From contig JAEUIZ010000056.1 of the NCBI GenBank assembly GCA_016793805.1, positions 1-64,000 of the forward strand: a stretch of DNA of 64,000 nucleotides, given 5' to 3'. The notes beneath the pieces were generated by a model. That model was not told the DNA's origin, did no database searches, and saw only the letters and a program-made list of their open reading frames with translations. The stretch is from Phycisphaerae bacterium. GTDB lineage: Bacteria > Planctomycetota > Phycisphaerae > Phycisphaerales > UBA1924. A program made the translations under genes and the position numbers. Each line of letters starts with the position of its first letter. The stretch's first letter is position 1. Shown in pieces: positions 15,372-24,553 of the stretch.

Positions 15372-18300
15372 TTACGGACATCCCGCCGCGAACAGGTTCT
15401 GGAAGCAGACGAAGTCGTTGACGTTGAGCACGGGCGGCGTGCTGCTCCCGTCGCAGTTGGCGTACGAGTCGCCCGCGGCAAATCGGTTCTGGAAGCAGAT
15501 GAAGTCGTTGACGTTCAGGATCGGGGGCGTGGTGCTCCCGTCGCAGTTGGCGTAGCACGTCGGCTGGTTGCAGACCTGCCCGGTGGCGGTGATGCGGATG
15601 TTGTCCACGTGCCATCCGCGGAAGTCGTTGAACTGCGAGTCCACCGTGTCGAACGTGAACCTGAGCGTGATCGTCTGCCCGGCGTACTGCGTGAGGCTCA
15701 CGGTCCGCGTCTCCCACGAGGCCGACTCGCTCGCCTGGTCCACCTGCGTCCCGTTGACGAGGACCGTCGCGGTGTCGTAGGGCGAGAGGTTCTCGGTGAC
15801 CAACGCCGAGCAATAGGTCATGGTGATCGAGCCGCCCGGGGGCACGGCCGGGAGGGCGATGGGCGCCGAGGTGAGCGTGCCGGTGTTGGTCGCGCCCGTG
15901 TTGAAGGTGCAGGAGGCGTCCTGCCCGTAGTACGCGGCCCTCGGCCCCGCGCAGGCGGTCCCGCCCGGCGGACACGACGCCGTGAGATGCCAGAGGCCCG
16001 TGGCGCTCCAGCCGGCGGGAAGCGTAGTGTCGAGGTCGATCTGCGTGACGGTGGTCGTGGCGAGGGTGCCCACCGAGGCGGAGAGGAAGCCCGTGGGCGC
16101 GTTGCCGGGGAGCGAGGCGCTGGCCCCGCCGGAGCCCATGGCGGTGAAGTAGAACTGCGGCGTATTCCCGCAGGCGAAGGCCGGGAGGGTGGCGCGATAG
16201 TCGTTGCCGCCCAGCGGGGTGAGGGCGCTGGACGCGAACGAGGTGGCGCCGGTGGCGCGGTGCCAGAGCGTGGGGCTGCCCGGGACGACGCTCTGCGACC
16301 CCGGGATGACCTGGACCGCGATGTCGGTGGTCGTGCCGGGGGCGATGAGCGACGGCGCGCCCATCGGGAGGTTGATGACCAGCGGCGGGGGCGTGCCCCC
16401 GACGATGTCCCCGGTGACAACGATCGCGTAGCCCTGGGTCCCGACGGCGACGTTGGCGCCGCGGACGCGGACGGTCCAACTCCCGACCTGGGGCGAGTTG
16501 ACGTGGACCTGCTCGACGTTGTTGCGGTCGTCCTTGGCGCCGCCGGTGATCGAGGCCCCCACGGCGGTGTTGAAGACGTTGCCCTTGTACAGGTCCCCGT
16601 TGGGCGCGATGACCTCGAGGTCGAGGTCGTTGACGGCGGCGAACGACGCGCCGGCGGTCGCGGGCGGCTCGGTCCAGACCGCCGTCACGCGGAACTGCTG
16701 CCCCGAGCCCAGGACGTTCACGTTCAGATCGGCGAACGCGCCGGTCGAGAGCCCGCTGGCGTTGCGAACGTCGGCCACGAGCAACTTCCGCGTGTCGCCC
16801 GGGAAGACGAGCGCGTTGTCGAGCAGCACCCGGCCCCAACCCTCGGCGTTGGTCGGATACCCCGCCACCCCTGTCATGTCCACGCACGAGTTGAGCATCG
16901 TCGCCTTGATGAGGGCGGCGGTCGGCGTGAAGCCAGCGCCCGAGGCCACGCCCGTCGGGTAGTACCCGTTCGTGTAATACTGCCGAACCAGCAGCGCGGC
17001 GCCCGCCGCGGCCGGGCTCGCCATGCTCGTGCCAGTCGCACCCGTGACCCCGCACCCGCTGCCCGCGGAGGCCGACTGCGTGTTGCACCCTGGGGCCCAG
17101 AGTTCCGGCTTGCGCCGGCCGTCGGAGGTAGGGCCCGCCCCGCCCGTGCAGATCGTCCCCTGGCTCGGCGTGTCCCCCGTGTTCCCGATCGCCAGCAGGT
17201 TCTTCGCGTTCTCCGGGTTCTTCAGCAGGCTCTGGTTCGTGACGGCGAAGAGCACGAGGCTGTCCTCGTTGTTGTACGAGAACACGTCCACGCCCCGGCA
17301 CAGGCCGTCGTACGCCGTCGTCCCGTCGTTGCCCCAACTGTTCGTGTGGGCCCGCGCGCCCTGCCCGTGGTGCTGCACGAGTTGCGAGTTCATCGCCGTC
17401 TCGGTGAAACTCGGGATGTCGTCAAAGACGATCTTCGCGTTGTACGCGATCCCGCGCGTGTCGGCCGTGTCCGAGCCCGCGTCGCCCGCGGCGGTCCCGC
17501 CGACGTGCGTCCCGTGGAAGTCGGCGCCGAGCGACGTGTTGTACGCCAGGATCTTGCGATGCGAGGGCCCGATCGGGTTCGCCGCGTCCACGAACGAGCA
17601 GTGGTTCACGTCGATCTTCCCGTCCATGATCCCCACGACCTGCCCCTCGCCCCGGATGCCCGCGGCATAGACCGGGTACACCCCCGCCATGTTGCTCTGG
17701 ATGATCCACCGCGTCGTCGAGTTCCGCGGCGTCACCTCCGGCGCGGGCTCGAGGTACTGCACGCCCGGGATCAACGCCACGGCCCCCGCGTCGGCCGCGC
17801 CCATCTCGACCGTCAACTCCATCGACTCCCCGATCTGCTCCTCGTTCAGGATCGCCGCGCCCTTGATCGCGAAGATCGCACGCTCGACCTCGCCCACGTT
17901 CGCGCCCGCGAACGCGACCACCACGAACCGATCCCGCCCCTGCCGCGCCAGCGCCTGCCGATCCGCCGTCGCGTACGGGCGCTGCCCGAGTTCCGGGTCC
18001 AGTTTCCACGCCGTCTGGTACACCCCGGCCCAGCGGACAAACTCGAGCCCGGCGACGCGGCCCGCGTCGGCGCGGTCCAGCGACACGATGTACGCGTGCA
18101 TCGGGAGATACTCGAAGACCTCGACCCCCGCGGCCAGCAGCCGGGCGCGCCGCTGCGGGGTCATCGGGCCGTCGAGTTGCGCGACGAACCGCGTCCCCGC
18201 CGGGTGCGCACCCACGAGCGCCGCGAGCGGGACGCCCGGCACCGCGAGCGTGTCGATCGTCCCCGCGCGGAGGTAGAGCGCCGTCGGGCTCACGCCGCCC

Positions 18301-18398
18301 GCCGCCACGATCCCCTCGTCCCCGCCCAGCGCCGGGGCGCTCGACACCAGGGTGACCGCGGCCGACACGATAACGCACGCACGACGGGCTGAACGCAT
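15372..18398 (-). CDS. Subtilisin-like (S8) secreted protease with GC-type dockerin tail
   Basis: This 1008-residue exported protein has a signal peptide ending APALGG. An N-terminal prodomain-like region (to about 230) is followed by the S8 catalytic domain: Asp in GIMDGKIDVNH, His in DFHGTHVGGTAAG, Ser in GTSMASPAAAGAAL, and NSWGND near the oxyanion Asn. A beta-sandwich and another non-catalytic domain follow. Two dockerin repeats (Y-A-N-C-D-G-S ... N-V-N-D-F-x-C-F-Q-N) end the protein. Dockerin-type tails bind partner cohesins or the cell surface; no cohesin is visible in this window. I chose ATG 18396-18398 because GGAG lies eight bases upstream; another ATG is at 18402-18404. It probably digests extracellular protein. 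Confidence 0.88.
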   Translation of the reverse strand: MRSARRACVIVSAAVTLVSSAPALGGDEGIVAAGGVSPTALYLRAGTIDTLAVPGVPLAALVGAHPAGTRFVAQLDGPMTPQRRARLLAAGVEVFEYLPMHAYIVSLDRADAGRVAGLEFVRWAGVYQTAWKLDPELGQRPYATADRQALARQGRDRFVVVAFAGANVGEVERAIFAIKGAAILNEEQIGESMELTVEMGAADAGAVALIPGVQYLEPAPEVTPRNSTTRWIIQSNMAGVYPVYAAGIRGEGQVVGIMDGKIDVNHCSFVDAANPIGPSHRKILAYNTSLGADFHGTHVGGTAAGDAGSDTADTRGIAYNAKIVFDDIPSFTETAMNSQLVQHHGQGARAHTNSWGNDGTTAYDGLCRGVDVFSYNNEDSLVLFAVTNQSLLKNPENAKNLLAIGNTGDTPSQGTICTGGAGPTSDGRRKPELWAPGCNTQSASAGSGCGVTGATGTSMASPAAAGAALLVRQYYTNGYYPTGVASGAGFTPTAALIKATMLNSCVDMTGVAGYPTNAEGWGRVLLDNALVFPGDTRKLLVADVRNASGLSTGAFADLNVNVLGSGQQFRVTAVWTEPPATAGASFAAVNDLDLEVIAPNGDLYKGNVFNTAVGASITGGAKDDRNNVEQVHVNSPQVGSWTVRVRGANVAVGTQGYAIVVTGDIVGGTPPPLVINLPMGAPSLIAPGTTTDIAVQVIPGSQSVVPGSPTLWHRATGATSFASSALTPLGGNDYRATLPAFACGNTPQFYFTAMGSGGASASLPGNAPTGFLSASVGTLATTTVTQIDLDTTLPAGWSATGLWHLTASCPPGGTACAGPRAAYYGQDASCTFNTGATNTGTLTSAPIALPAVPPGGSITMTYCSALVTENLSPYDTATVLVNGTQVDQASESASWETRTVSLTQYAGQTITLRFTFDTVDSQFNDFRGWHVDNIRITATGQVCNQPTCYANCDGSTTPPILNVNDFICFQNRFAAGDSYANCDGSSTPPVLNVNDFVCFQNLFAAGCP

Positions 18399-18454
18399 GA
18401 GCATCACTCCGGGCCGGCGCCCCGCGACACGCGCGCGGAACCTCCGGCGGCCGC

Positions 18455-18460
18455 AGTGTA
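18455..18460 (-). promoter_or_regulatory. Possible -10 box of the S8 protease gene
   Basis: TACACT lies about 56 bases upstream of the ATG. A perfect TTGACA sits at 18468-18473, but only seven bases away, so it is not a normal -35 for this box. Confidence 0.3.
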
Positions 18461-18496
18461 CCGCGCGTGTCAAATCGCGCGTCGCTTCGCGCAGCC

Positions 18497-20239
18497 TTAT
18501 TGATGGTCCAGCCGCTCCGTCACGCCCGCGCGGGCCAGCGGTAGGTCGAACGCCCCATCCCCGGCCTCCACCCGACCGACGACCCGCACCTCGCCGCGCC
18601 GATCCACCACGAACATCACCACGCGGTCCCACGGCACTCGCCATCCCCCGCTCTCGCGCACGCCGTACCTCGGACCAACCTCATCCGTCAAGAGCACCCC
18701 GCGCTCGTTCCCGCCGCGCACCGGCGAGCGCGGCGTCCAGTGCCGGTAGTAGATCGCCGCGATATCGGTCCTGCGATACGCGCGCTGGACGTGCGGGGTG
18801 CCGGTCCACGGGAACTCCCAGACCGACCGGAAGTGCCGATCGAGCACGGGCGCGCCCGTCGCGAGCGCCGTGTTCTCGACGCGCAGCGGGATGAACAGCG
18901 TGTAGGGCGGGGGATCGGGCACGAGCGCGCGCACCGCGGCCATCTCGCGCGCGTCCAGCGCCCAGCGATTGGCGAAGCCCCGCTGCGGCCCGACGAGCAT
19001 CACCGCACCCACGCACGCCAGCCCCGCCACCACCGCCCCCGCGGCCCACCGCGCGCGACGCCCGCGGACCGCGTGGAGCGCGGCGCCCAGCACGATCGCC
19101 AGCCCGACGCAGGGCCAGTAGCGCAATCGCGGATCGGGCTCGTAACTGGCCATGAGCACGATCGGGACCCAGCCCGAGGCGAAGATCGCCGCGCCGAGCA
19201 CGACGAGCCGACCCGGACGACAAGCCGCGCCGCCGCGCGCCTCCGCCGCCGCGCCGCCGCGGGGCGTCGCGTCGCGCCCGAACCACGCCGCCCACCAGAT
19301 CGCGGAGGCGAGGAGCGCCGCGAGCGCCCCCCACCCGACCGGCCCCATCCCGACGATCGTGCGCCAGCCCTCGGCCAGCGCGCCACGCCAGAAGTTCCGC
19401 AGCACCATCCGCCGCCACAGCACGTCGAGGAAGTACGCGGCGCGGCGGGGCAGATCGGCGATCGAGACAAGGCTCTCGGGCGAGCCCCGGGCCCCGCGCG
19501 GCGCACGCCCGTCGAGCATCACCAGCAGCACATACGCCAGCACGACGGCCCCGAGCACCCCCGTCGCCACCAGCCAGCGCCGCCAGCGGATCGAGCCCTC
19601 TCCAACCCCCCCCGCCGCCCACGCGAGCACCGGGAGCGCCATGACGCCCGCGGCGGGCTGCTCGTTCAGGCAGCACGCCGCAAAGACCATCGCCCCCGCC
19701 AGCACGATCGCGGCCCCCGTGCGACGCCAGCGCAGCAGCACCAGCACCGCGCCCATCGCGAGCGACGCCGCCAGGCTGGTCGGCAACGCCGCGACCCACA
19801 TCGACGCCTCGAACGTCCCCGGATAGGCTGCAACGAGCACCGTCGCCCCCGCCGCGGCCCGAGCCGAGAGCCCCAGCGCCCGCACGAGCCGCCACAGCAG
19901 CGCGCACGCCGCCGCGTGCGACGCGATGAGCACGAGGTGCGCCGCCCAGGGCTGGTGCCAGGCGAGCGTCGTGACCGCCGGGACGACGCGATAGAACAGC
20001 GGACGAAGGAAGAACCCGCGGTCCATGACCAGCCCCGTGCGCGCGCCGCTGACCGGGTCGATCCGCGCGTGCCAATAGTCGTCGGACCAGAAGCCCATCT
20101 CGCGGATAAGCAACCCCCCGCCGATCGCCAGCAGCACCGCCAGGAACACGAGCGCCGGGGCGGCGTCGCGGGAACGTCGCCACAACGAGGACGGCTCCTG
20201 CGCGCGCGCGGACGAGGGCTCGGCGGTGGTTCGGGCCAC
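18497..20239 (-). CDS. Polytopic membrane protein, GT39/ArnT-like glycosyltransferase candidate
   Basis: The 580-residue protein has about ten membrane segments, the first at ALVFLAVLLAIGGGLLI. An acidic motif S-D-D-Y-W follows directly, in the position where GT-C enzymes (GT39, ArnT) carry catalytic Asp residues in the first external loop. A soluble external domain of about 130 residues ends the protein. GT-C enzymes transfer sugars from lipid-linked donors. The GTG at 20237-20239 is the only good start ahead of the first helix. It is divergent from two GT4 genes only 21 bp away, which supports a joint role in surface glycan assembly. The exact substrate is unknown. Confidence 0.7.
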   Translation of the reverse strand: MARTTAEPSSARAQEPSSLWRRSRDAAPALVFLAVLLAIGGGLLIREMGFWSDDYWHARIDPVSGARTGLVMDRGFFLRPLFYRVVPAVTTLAWHQPWAAHLVLIASHAAACALLWRLVRALGLSARAAAGATVLVAAYPGTFEASMWVAALPTSLAASLAMGAVLVLLRWRRTGAAIVLAGAMVFAACCLNEQPAAGVMALPVLAWAAGGVGEGSIRWRRWLVATGVLGAVVLAYVLLVMLDGRAPRGARGSPESLVSIADLPRRAAYFLDVLWRRMVLRNFWRGALAEGWRTIVGMGPVGWGALAALLASAIWWAAWFGRDATPRGGAAAEARGGAACRPGRLVVLGAAIFASGWVPIVLMASYEPDPRLRYWPCVGLAIVLGAALHAVRGRRARWAAGAVVAGLACVGAVMLVGPQRGFANRWALDAREMAAVRALVPDPPPYTLFIPLRVENTALATGAPVLDRHFRSVWEFPWTGTPHVQRAYRRTDIAAIYYRHWTPRSPVRGGNERGVLLTDEVGPRYGVRESGGWRVPWDRVVMFVVDRRGEVRVVGRVEAGDGAFDLPLARAGVTERLDHQ

Positions 20240-20248
20240 GGGAGCGGG

Positions 20249-20255
20249 GAGAATA
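20249..20255. promoter_or_regulatory. Overlapping divergent -10 boxes in a 21-bp intergenic gap
   Basis: TATTCT on the minus strand (20250-20255) ends ten bases before the GTG at 20239. GAGAAT on the plus strand (20249-20254) ends six bases before the ATG at 20261. The two boxes share five base pairs. Confidence 0.45.
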
Positions 20256-20260
20256 CCCCC

Positions 20261-22183
20261 ATGCGGGTGTGCCTGGTCAGCCGCGAGGTCTCCCCGTTCT
20301 TCGGAGCGGGCATCGGCACCTATGCCGCGTCGATGCTCCGCGCCTGGCGCGACGCCGGGCACGAGACGCACCTCGTCTGCCCCGCGCACCCGGGCGTGGA
20401 GGCCTGGGGCGCGGCCCTGGGCATCGGCGTGCGCACCGTCCCCGTCGATCCGCTGGCCTCCCCCTCTCCACCCGCCGCCCTCCCTTCGTCCCGGCATCGG
20501 TTCATGTTCCTGGCGCACTCCGCCGCGGCCCTGGAGCACGTCGAGCAGATCGCCCCCGACTACGCCGAGTTCCCGGACTACTGGGCCGAGGGGTTCGCGG
20601 CGGTTTCGGCTCGCCGGGCCGAGGGCGCGCTGGCGGGCACGGTCATCGGCGTGCGCCTGCACACGCCTACCTCGATCTGCCGCGAGGTCAACCGAGACGC
20701 CTGGCTCGACGACGAGATCGCGACGCTCGAACTGGCCGAGGACGAGGCGATCCGCGGCGCGGACCTGGTCCTCTCGCCGACGCGGGCGCTGCTGGATCGG
20801 GTTCGAACGAGCATCGGCCCGATGCCGACGGCGGCGGTGGTGCCGTACCCGTTCCTCGCGCGCGAATGGGCCGCGACAGAACCCGCGCCCGACACCTCCG
20901 AGGCCCACGCCCGATGGGCCCGCCCCATCATCCTCTATTACGGGCGACTGGAGCCGCGCAAGGGCGTGGCCCTGCTCGTCCAGGCGGGGCAGCGGGCGCT
21001 GGAGGCGGGGCTCGACGCGACGTTCCGCTTCATCGGCGCGGACACTCGAATCGGCGGCGGAGGGGCGGCGAGTGGCTCGATGCTCGAGCGCCTCCGCGCG
21101 GCGATCGCGCCCCGATGGGCCGATCGCTTCGAGTTCCATCCCCCGCGCCCGCGCGACGCGCTGCGCTCCGAGATCCGGGCCGCGGCGTCCAGCGGCGGGC
21201 TCTGCTGCTTCCCCTCGGTCTGGGAGAACTTCCCCAACACCTGCCTCGAAGCCATGGCGCTCGGTGCGCCCGTGCTCGGCTCGGACGCCGGTGGCATGGC
21301 CGAGATCATCACCCCGGGCGAGAGCGGCCTGCTCTTCCGCTCCGGCGACGCGAGCGACCTCGCACAGAGCCTGACGAGCGCGCTGGCCGATCGAGCGAGA
21401 CTCGCGGCACTGGGCGCGAGCGGTGCGGCACGTATCGCGGCCCTCTGCGACCCCCCCACCGTCGTCGCCGCCACCGTCGCCGCGATCGAGCGCGCGCGGC
21501 AGGCGTCGAGCGCCGCGCCCGCCTCGATGCCGCCCACCACGCCCTCGATCCAGGTCCTCCGCGCCGACCAACTCCCCGGCGACGGGACGGCGAGCGATCG
21601 GCTGCTCGTCGTGGTCCGCGACTGCCGCGCCGAGTGGATCGTGCTCGCGGGGAGCGACCCTGAACCCGAAGCGATTGATTCTCTCGCTCGCGCCGCGGCG
21701 CGCAACCCCGCCGCCGCCGCGATCCTCCCGTGGACCGAGGACCAGGGCGTGGTGCGCACGCCCGTAGGCCTCGACCGCGATCTGCTCGCCGTCTTCCCGT
21801 GCCACCTCGGGTCGGCCTGGGCGCTCCGACGCGAGGCGGCGCTCGCGCTCATCGAACCCGGCCTCGACGCCGGCGTCGAGTGGGACATGCTCGTCACCCT
21901 GGCGATCCGGGGCGAGCCCGTGGTCGTGCTGCCGCGGGTGCTGGCGAGGGGCGCGCCGTCGCGTGCGGCCCCCGCGGACATCGACGCCTTCGCCGCCGCG
22001 CTCGCCCGGCGTCACACCGACCTGATCCGCCGAGCGGATCGCGTGGTGCGCCTCATGGCGTGGCAGCGGTGGCGTCTGCGCCAGCGAGCCGCTGAACTCG
22101 CCGGGATGCTCCGCGCCGCCGCCGCCGAGCGCGACGCGGCCCGCGAGGAACTGCGGCAGCGCGCCATCGAGGCGTCGCCATGA
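20261..22183 (+). CDS. GT4-family glycosyltransferase with degenerate GT2-like C-terminus
   Basis: The 640-residue protein starts with a GT-B N-domain ([19 protein letters not shown]). The GT4 donor-binding domain follows, with [10 protein letters not shown] and [21 protein letters not shown], the E-x7-E region that binds the nucleotide sugar. From about residue 430 it carries a region collinear with the GT2 domain of the next gene (shared G-L-D-R-D-L-L segment and W-D-x-x-x-T-L-A pattern). That region lacks the metal-binding D-x-D (SDPEPE instead of DADDVLE). Its last four bases overlap the next gene. The tandem arrangement and shared layout suggest duplication followed by loss of the second active site. 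Confidence 0.85.
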   Translation: MRVCLVSREVSPFFGAGIGTYAASMLRAWRDAGHETHLVCPAHPGVEAWGAALGIGVRTVPVDPLASPSPPAALPSSRHRFMFLAHSAAALEHVEQIAPDYAEFPDYWAEGFAAVSARRAEGALAGTVIGVRLHTPTSICREVNRDAWLDDEIATLELAEDEAIRGADLVLSPTRALLDRVRTSIGPMPTAAVVPYPFLAREWAATEPAPDTSEAHARWARPIILYYGRLEPRKGVALLVQAGQRALEAGLDATFRFIGADTRIGGGGAASGSMLERLRAAIAPRWADRFEFHPPRPRDALRSEIRAAASSGGLCCFPSVWENFPNTCLEAMALGAPVLGSDAGGMAEIITPGESGLLFRSGDASDLAQSLTSALADRARLAALGASGAARIAALCDPPTVVAATVAAIERARQASSAAPASMPPTTPSIQVLRADQLPGDGTASDRLLVVVRDCRAEWIVLAGSDPEPEAIDSLARAAARNPAAAAILPWTEDQGVVRTPVGLDRDLLAVFPCHLGSAWALRREAALALIEPGLDAGVEWDMLVTLAIRGEPVVVLPRVLARGAPSRAAPADIDAFAAALARRHTDLIRRADRVVRLMAWQRWRLRQRAAELAGMLRAAAAERDAAREELRQRAIEASP

Positions 22184-24396
22184 GGGTCGCTCTCGTCTCG
22201 CGTGAACTCGCGCCGTTCACCCGGGGGGGCATCGGGTCGTATGCGTCGCTCATGGCCCGCACGCTCGCCGGCGCGGGGCACGAGGTCCACCTCCTCACCG
22301 AAGCGCACGAGGGCCTTGCGGACCGGCCGCTCTTCCCGGGCGTGGCGCTGCACCCGGTCGATCCGCGGCGCGGGCCCGCCGGGCTCGACGCCTATCCGAC
22401 CTACCCGCAGCGGTACACGATGGCGGTCCTCCACACGCTGCTGGATCTCGCGGGCCGGGTCGAGGGCGGCTTCGACCTCGTCGAGTTCCCGGATTACCAC
22501 GGCGAGGGGTACGCCACGATCCGCGCCAAACGCACCGGCGGCGCGGGCCCGCTCGAATCGGCCGTGCTCGCGGTGCGCCTGCACTCCCCGCGATGGCTCT
22601 GCCGGCTCGCCGACGACGAGGCGCGGCTCAGCGCCGACGACGCGATCATCGAGCACCTCGAACGATCGGCCTTGCGCGAGGCCGACCTGGTCATCGCGCC
22701 GGGTCGGCGGGTGCTCGAGCGCGTCACCTCGGGCGACGACGCGCAGGGCATCCAACACACGGCCCGGACCGCGATCGTGCCCAGCCCCATCGACGCGGGA
22801 ACGCTCCTGGCCGACCTGGGCGACGAGCCCGCGCCGGCGAGCGCGGCGGGCTCGCTCGCGCGCGGCGACGAGACGCCGACCGTGCTCTTCTTCGGGAAGT
22901 TCCAGCACCTCAAGGGCCCGCAGGACCTCGTGGCCGCGGCGACGACGCTGCTCGATCGTGGCGTGCGGGCGCGCTTCCGGCTCATCGGGAACGACTCCCC
23001 GACCGGGCCCTTCGGACGCTCGATGCTCGAGACGCTCCGCTCGCGGGCAGCGCGCCACGCCGACGCGATCACCCTCGAGCCCGCGCTCCCTCGGCGCGAA
23101 CTGGCCCGCGCGATCCGGGCGGCGGCGCGCTCCGGGGGCCTCTGCTGCTTCCCCTCGCGCTGGGAGGCGTTCCCGATGGTCTGCCTCGAGGCGATGGCGC
23201 TGGGCGCGCCGGTGGTCGCGTCCGACGCCGGGGGCCTGGCCGAGATCGTCGAGCACGAGCGTTCCGGGCTCCTCGTGCCCGCGGGCGACGCGGGCGCGCT
23301 GGCGGCGGCGATCGGGCGAATGCTCGCGGACGCCGACGTGCGCGCGCGATTGGCCTCGGCGGGTCCGGCGCGGGTCCGCGCGCTCTGCGATCCCGTGGGC
23401 GCGCTGGCGGCGCTGGAATCCGCGGTCGACGGCGCGCGCGCCGCGTGCCCGCCATCGATGCGCCCGGCGGCGCCCGGCGCCGCTGCCGCGCGTCCCCCGC
23501 TCGTCTCGATCGTCATTCCTTATTACAACATGGGCGCGTACCTCCCCGAGACGCTCGCCAGCGCGCGCGCGCAGACGCACCCGAACACCGAGATCATCGT
23601 CGTGGACGACGGCTCGACCGACCCCGCGAGCGTGGCGCTCTTGGACACCCTCGGCGCCGGGGTGCGGATCGTGCGCAAGCCCAACGGGGGCCTCAGTTCG
23701 GCGCGGAACGCGGGCCTCGCGGCGGCGCGCGGGGAGTGGGTCGTGCCCCTCGACGCCGACGACGTGCTCGAGCCCGGCGCGGTGGCGCGGCTGCTCGCGG
23801 CCGTGGAGCGCGATCCGGGCCTCGCCTTCGTCAGCCCGCTGGTCGCCTACTTCGGAGACGGTGCGAGCGGCGGTTGGTGCCCGCTGGGGCTCGATCGCGA
23901 CCTGCTGGTGGTCCGCAACGTCGGGGCCGCCGCCTCGGGGACGCTGCTCAGCCGCGCGCGCGCACTGGCGGCCGGCGGGTACGACGAGCGCCTGACCTCG
24001 TACGAGGACTGGGACTTCTGGTGCACCCTGGCCGAGCGCGGGGAACGCGGGACGGTCGTGCCCGAGTTCCTCCTGCGGTATCGCGTGCGGGCGAACTCGA
24101 TGTTCAGGACCGAGGCCCTGGAGCGCGACGCGGCGTTGCGGGCGTACCTCCTGCGCAAGCACCCGGGGCTGGCGCGGGATGCGGGCCGGGCGATGCGGAT
24201 GCTCCTTGCCGCGGGCGCTCCTCAGGGCAGCGCCGGGGGGGGCGTGTCGCCCGAGCACGCGGCGGCGGCGGCGCGGGCGCTGGTGGCGGAGCACCTCAGG
24301 TACCGCCTGGCGGACCGTGTGAACGTGGTGCTCAAGCGCGTCGGGGTGCAGCGGGCGCTCAAGGGCCTGGCGCAGCGATTGCGCGTTCGAGGGTGA
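22180..24396 (+). CDS. Bifunctional GT4-GT2 glycosyltransferase
   Basis: The 738-residue protein fuses two glycosyltransferases. Residues 1 to about 420 form a GT4 unit ([53 protein letters not shown]). Residues about 445-690 form a GT2 unit ([32 protein letters not shown] and the acceptor-site EDWDFW). It should add two sugars in sequence to a lipid or polysaccharide acceptor on the cytoplasmic side. The start ATG overlaps the stop of the upstream GT4 gene (ATGA). With the divergent GT39-like protein it makes a small surface-glycan locus. Confidence 0.9.
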   Translation: MRVALVSRELAPFTRGGIGSYASLMARTLAGAGHEVHLLTEAHEGLADRPLFPGVALHPVDPRRGPAGLDAYPTYPQRYTMAVLHTLLDLAGRVEGGFDLVEFPDYHGEGYATIRAKRTGGAGPLESAVLAVRLHSPRWLCRLADDEARLSADDAIIEHLERSALREADLVIAPGRRVLERVTSGDDAQGIQHTARTAIVPSPIDAGTLLADLGDEPAPASAAGSLARGDETPTVLFFGKFQHLKGPQDLVAAATTLLDRGVRARFRLIGNDSPTGPFGRSMLETLRSRAARHADAITLEPALPRRELARAIRAAARSGGLCCFPSRWEAFPMVCLEAMALGAPVVASDAGGLAEIVEHERSGLLVPAGDAGALAAAIGRMLADADVRARLASAGPARVRALCDPVGALAALESAVDGARAACPPSMRPAAPGAAAARPPLVSIVIPYYNMGAYLPETLASARAQTHPNTEIIVVDDGSTDPASVALLDTLGAGVRIVRKPNGGLSSARNAGLAAARGEWVVPLDADDVLEPGAVARLLAAVERDPGLAFVSPLVAYFGDGASGGWCPLGLDRDLLVVRNVGAAASGTLLSRARALAAGGYDERLTSYEDWDFWCTLAERGERGTVVPEFLLRYRVRANSMFRTEALERDAALRAYLLRKHPGLARDAGRAMRMLLAAGAPQGSAGGGVSPEHAAAAARALVAEHLRYRLADRVNVVLKRVGVQRALKGLAQRLRVRG

Positions 24397-24477
24397 ATCT
24401 CCACAGGTCGTACACAGGCCAGACGCGGAACAGGGGCTCCAACAAACTCCGGCCGCAACCCTGCTCTTGTGCGCCCA

Positions 24478-24483
24478 TATATT
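24478..24483 (+). promoter_or_regulatory. Possible -10 box of the kinase operon
   Basis: TATATT lies 70 bases upstream of the kinase ATG in an otherwise GC-rich 157-base gap. No convincing -35 is seen. Confidence 0.4.
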
Positions 24484-24553
24484 GGTCGGCGTTCCGCGTC
24501 GAGGTGCGCGGGACGGCGTGATGGGGCCGGTCTGGGCACGAAAGGAGGACGCC

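Noticed and set aside
18468-18473. Perfect TTGACA upstream of the S8 protease
   Set aside because: The nearest -10 box (TACACT 18455-18460) is only seven bases away, too close for a working promoter pair.
24397-24553. Possible tRNA or small RNA in the gap before the kinase
   Set aside because: No cloverleaf, no CCA-adjacent stem and no conserved stem pairs were found; it looks like a promoter region.
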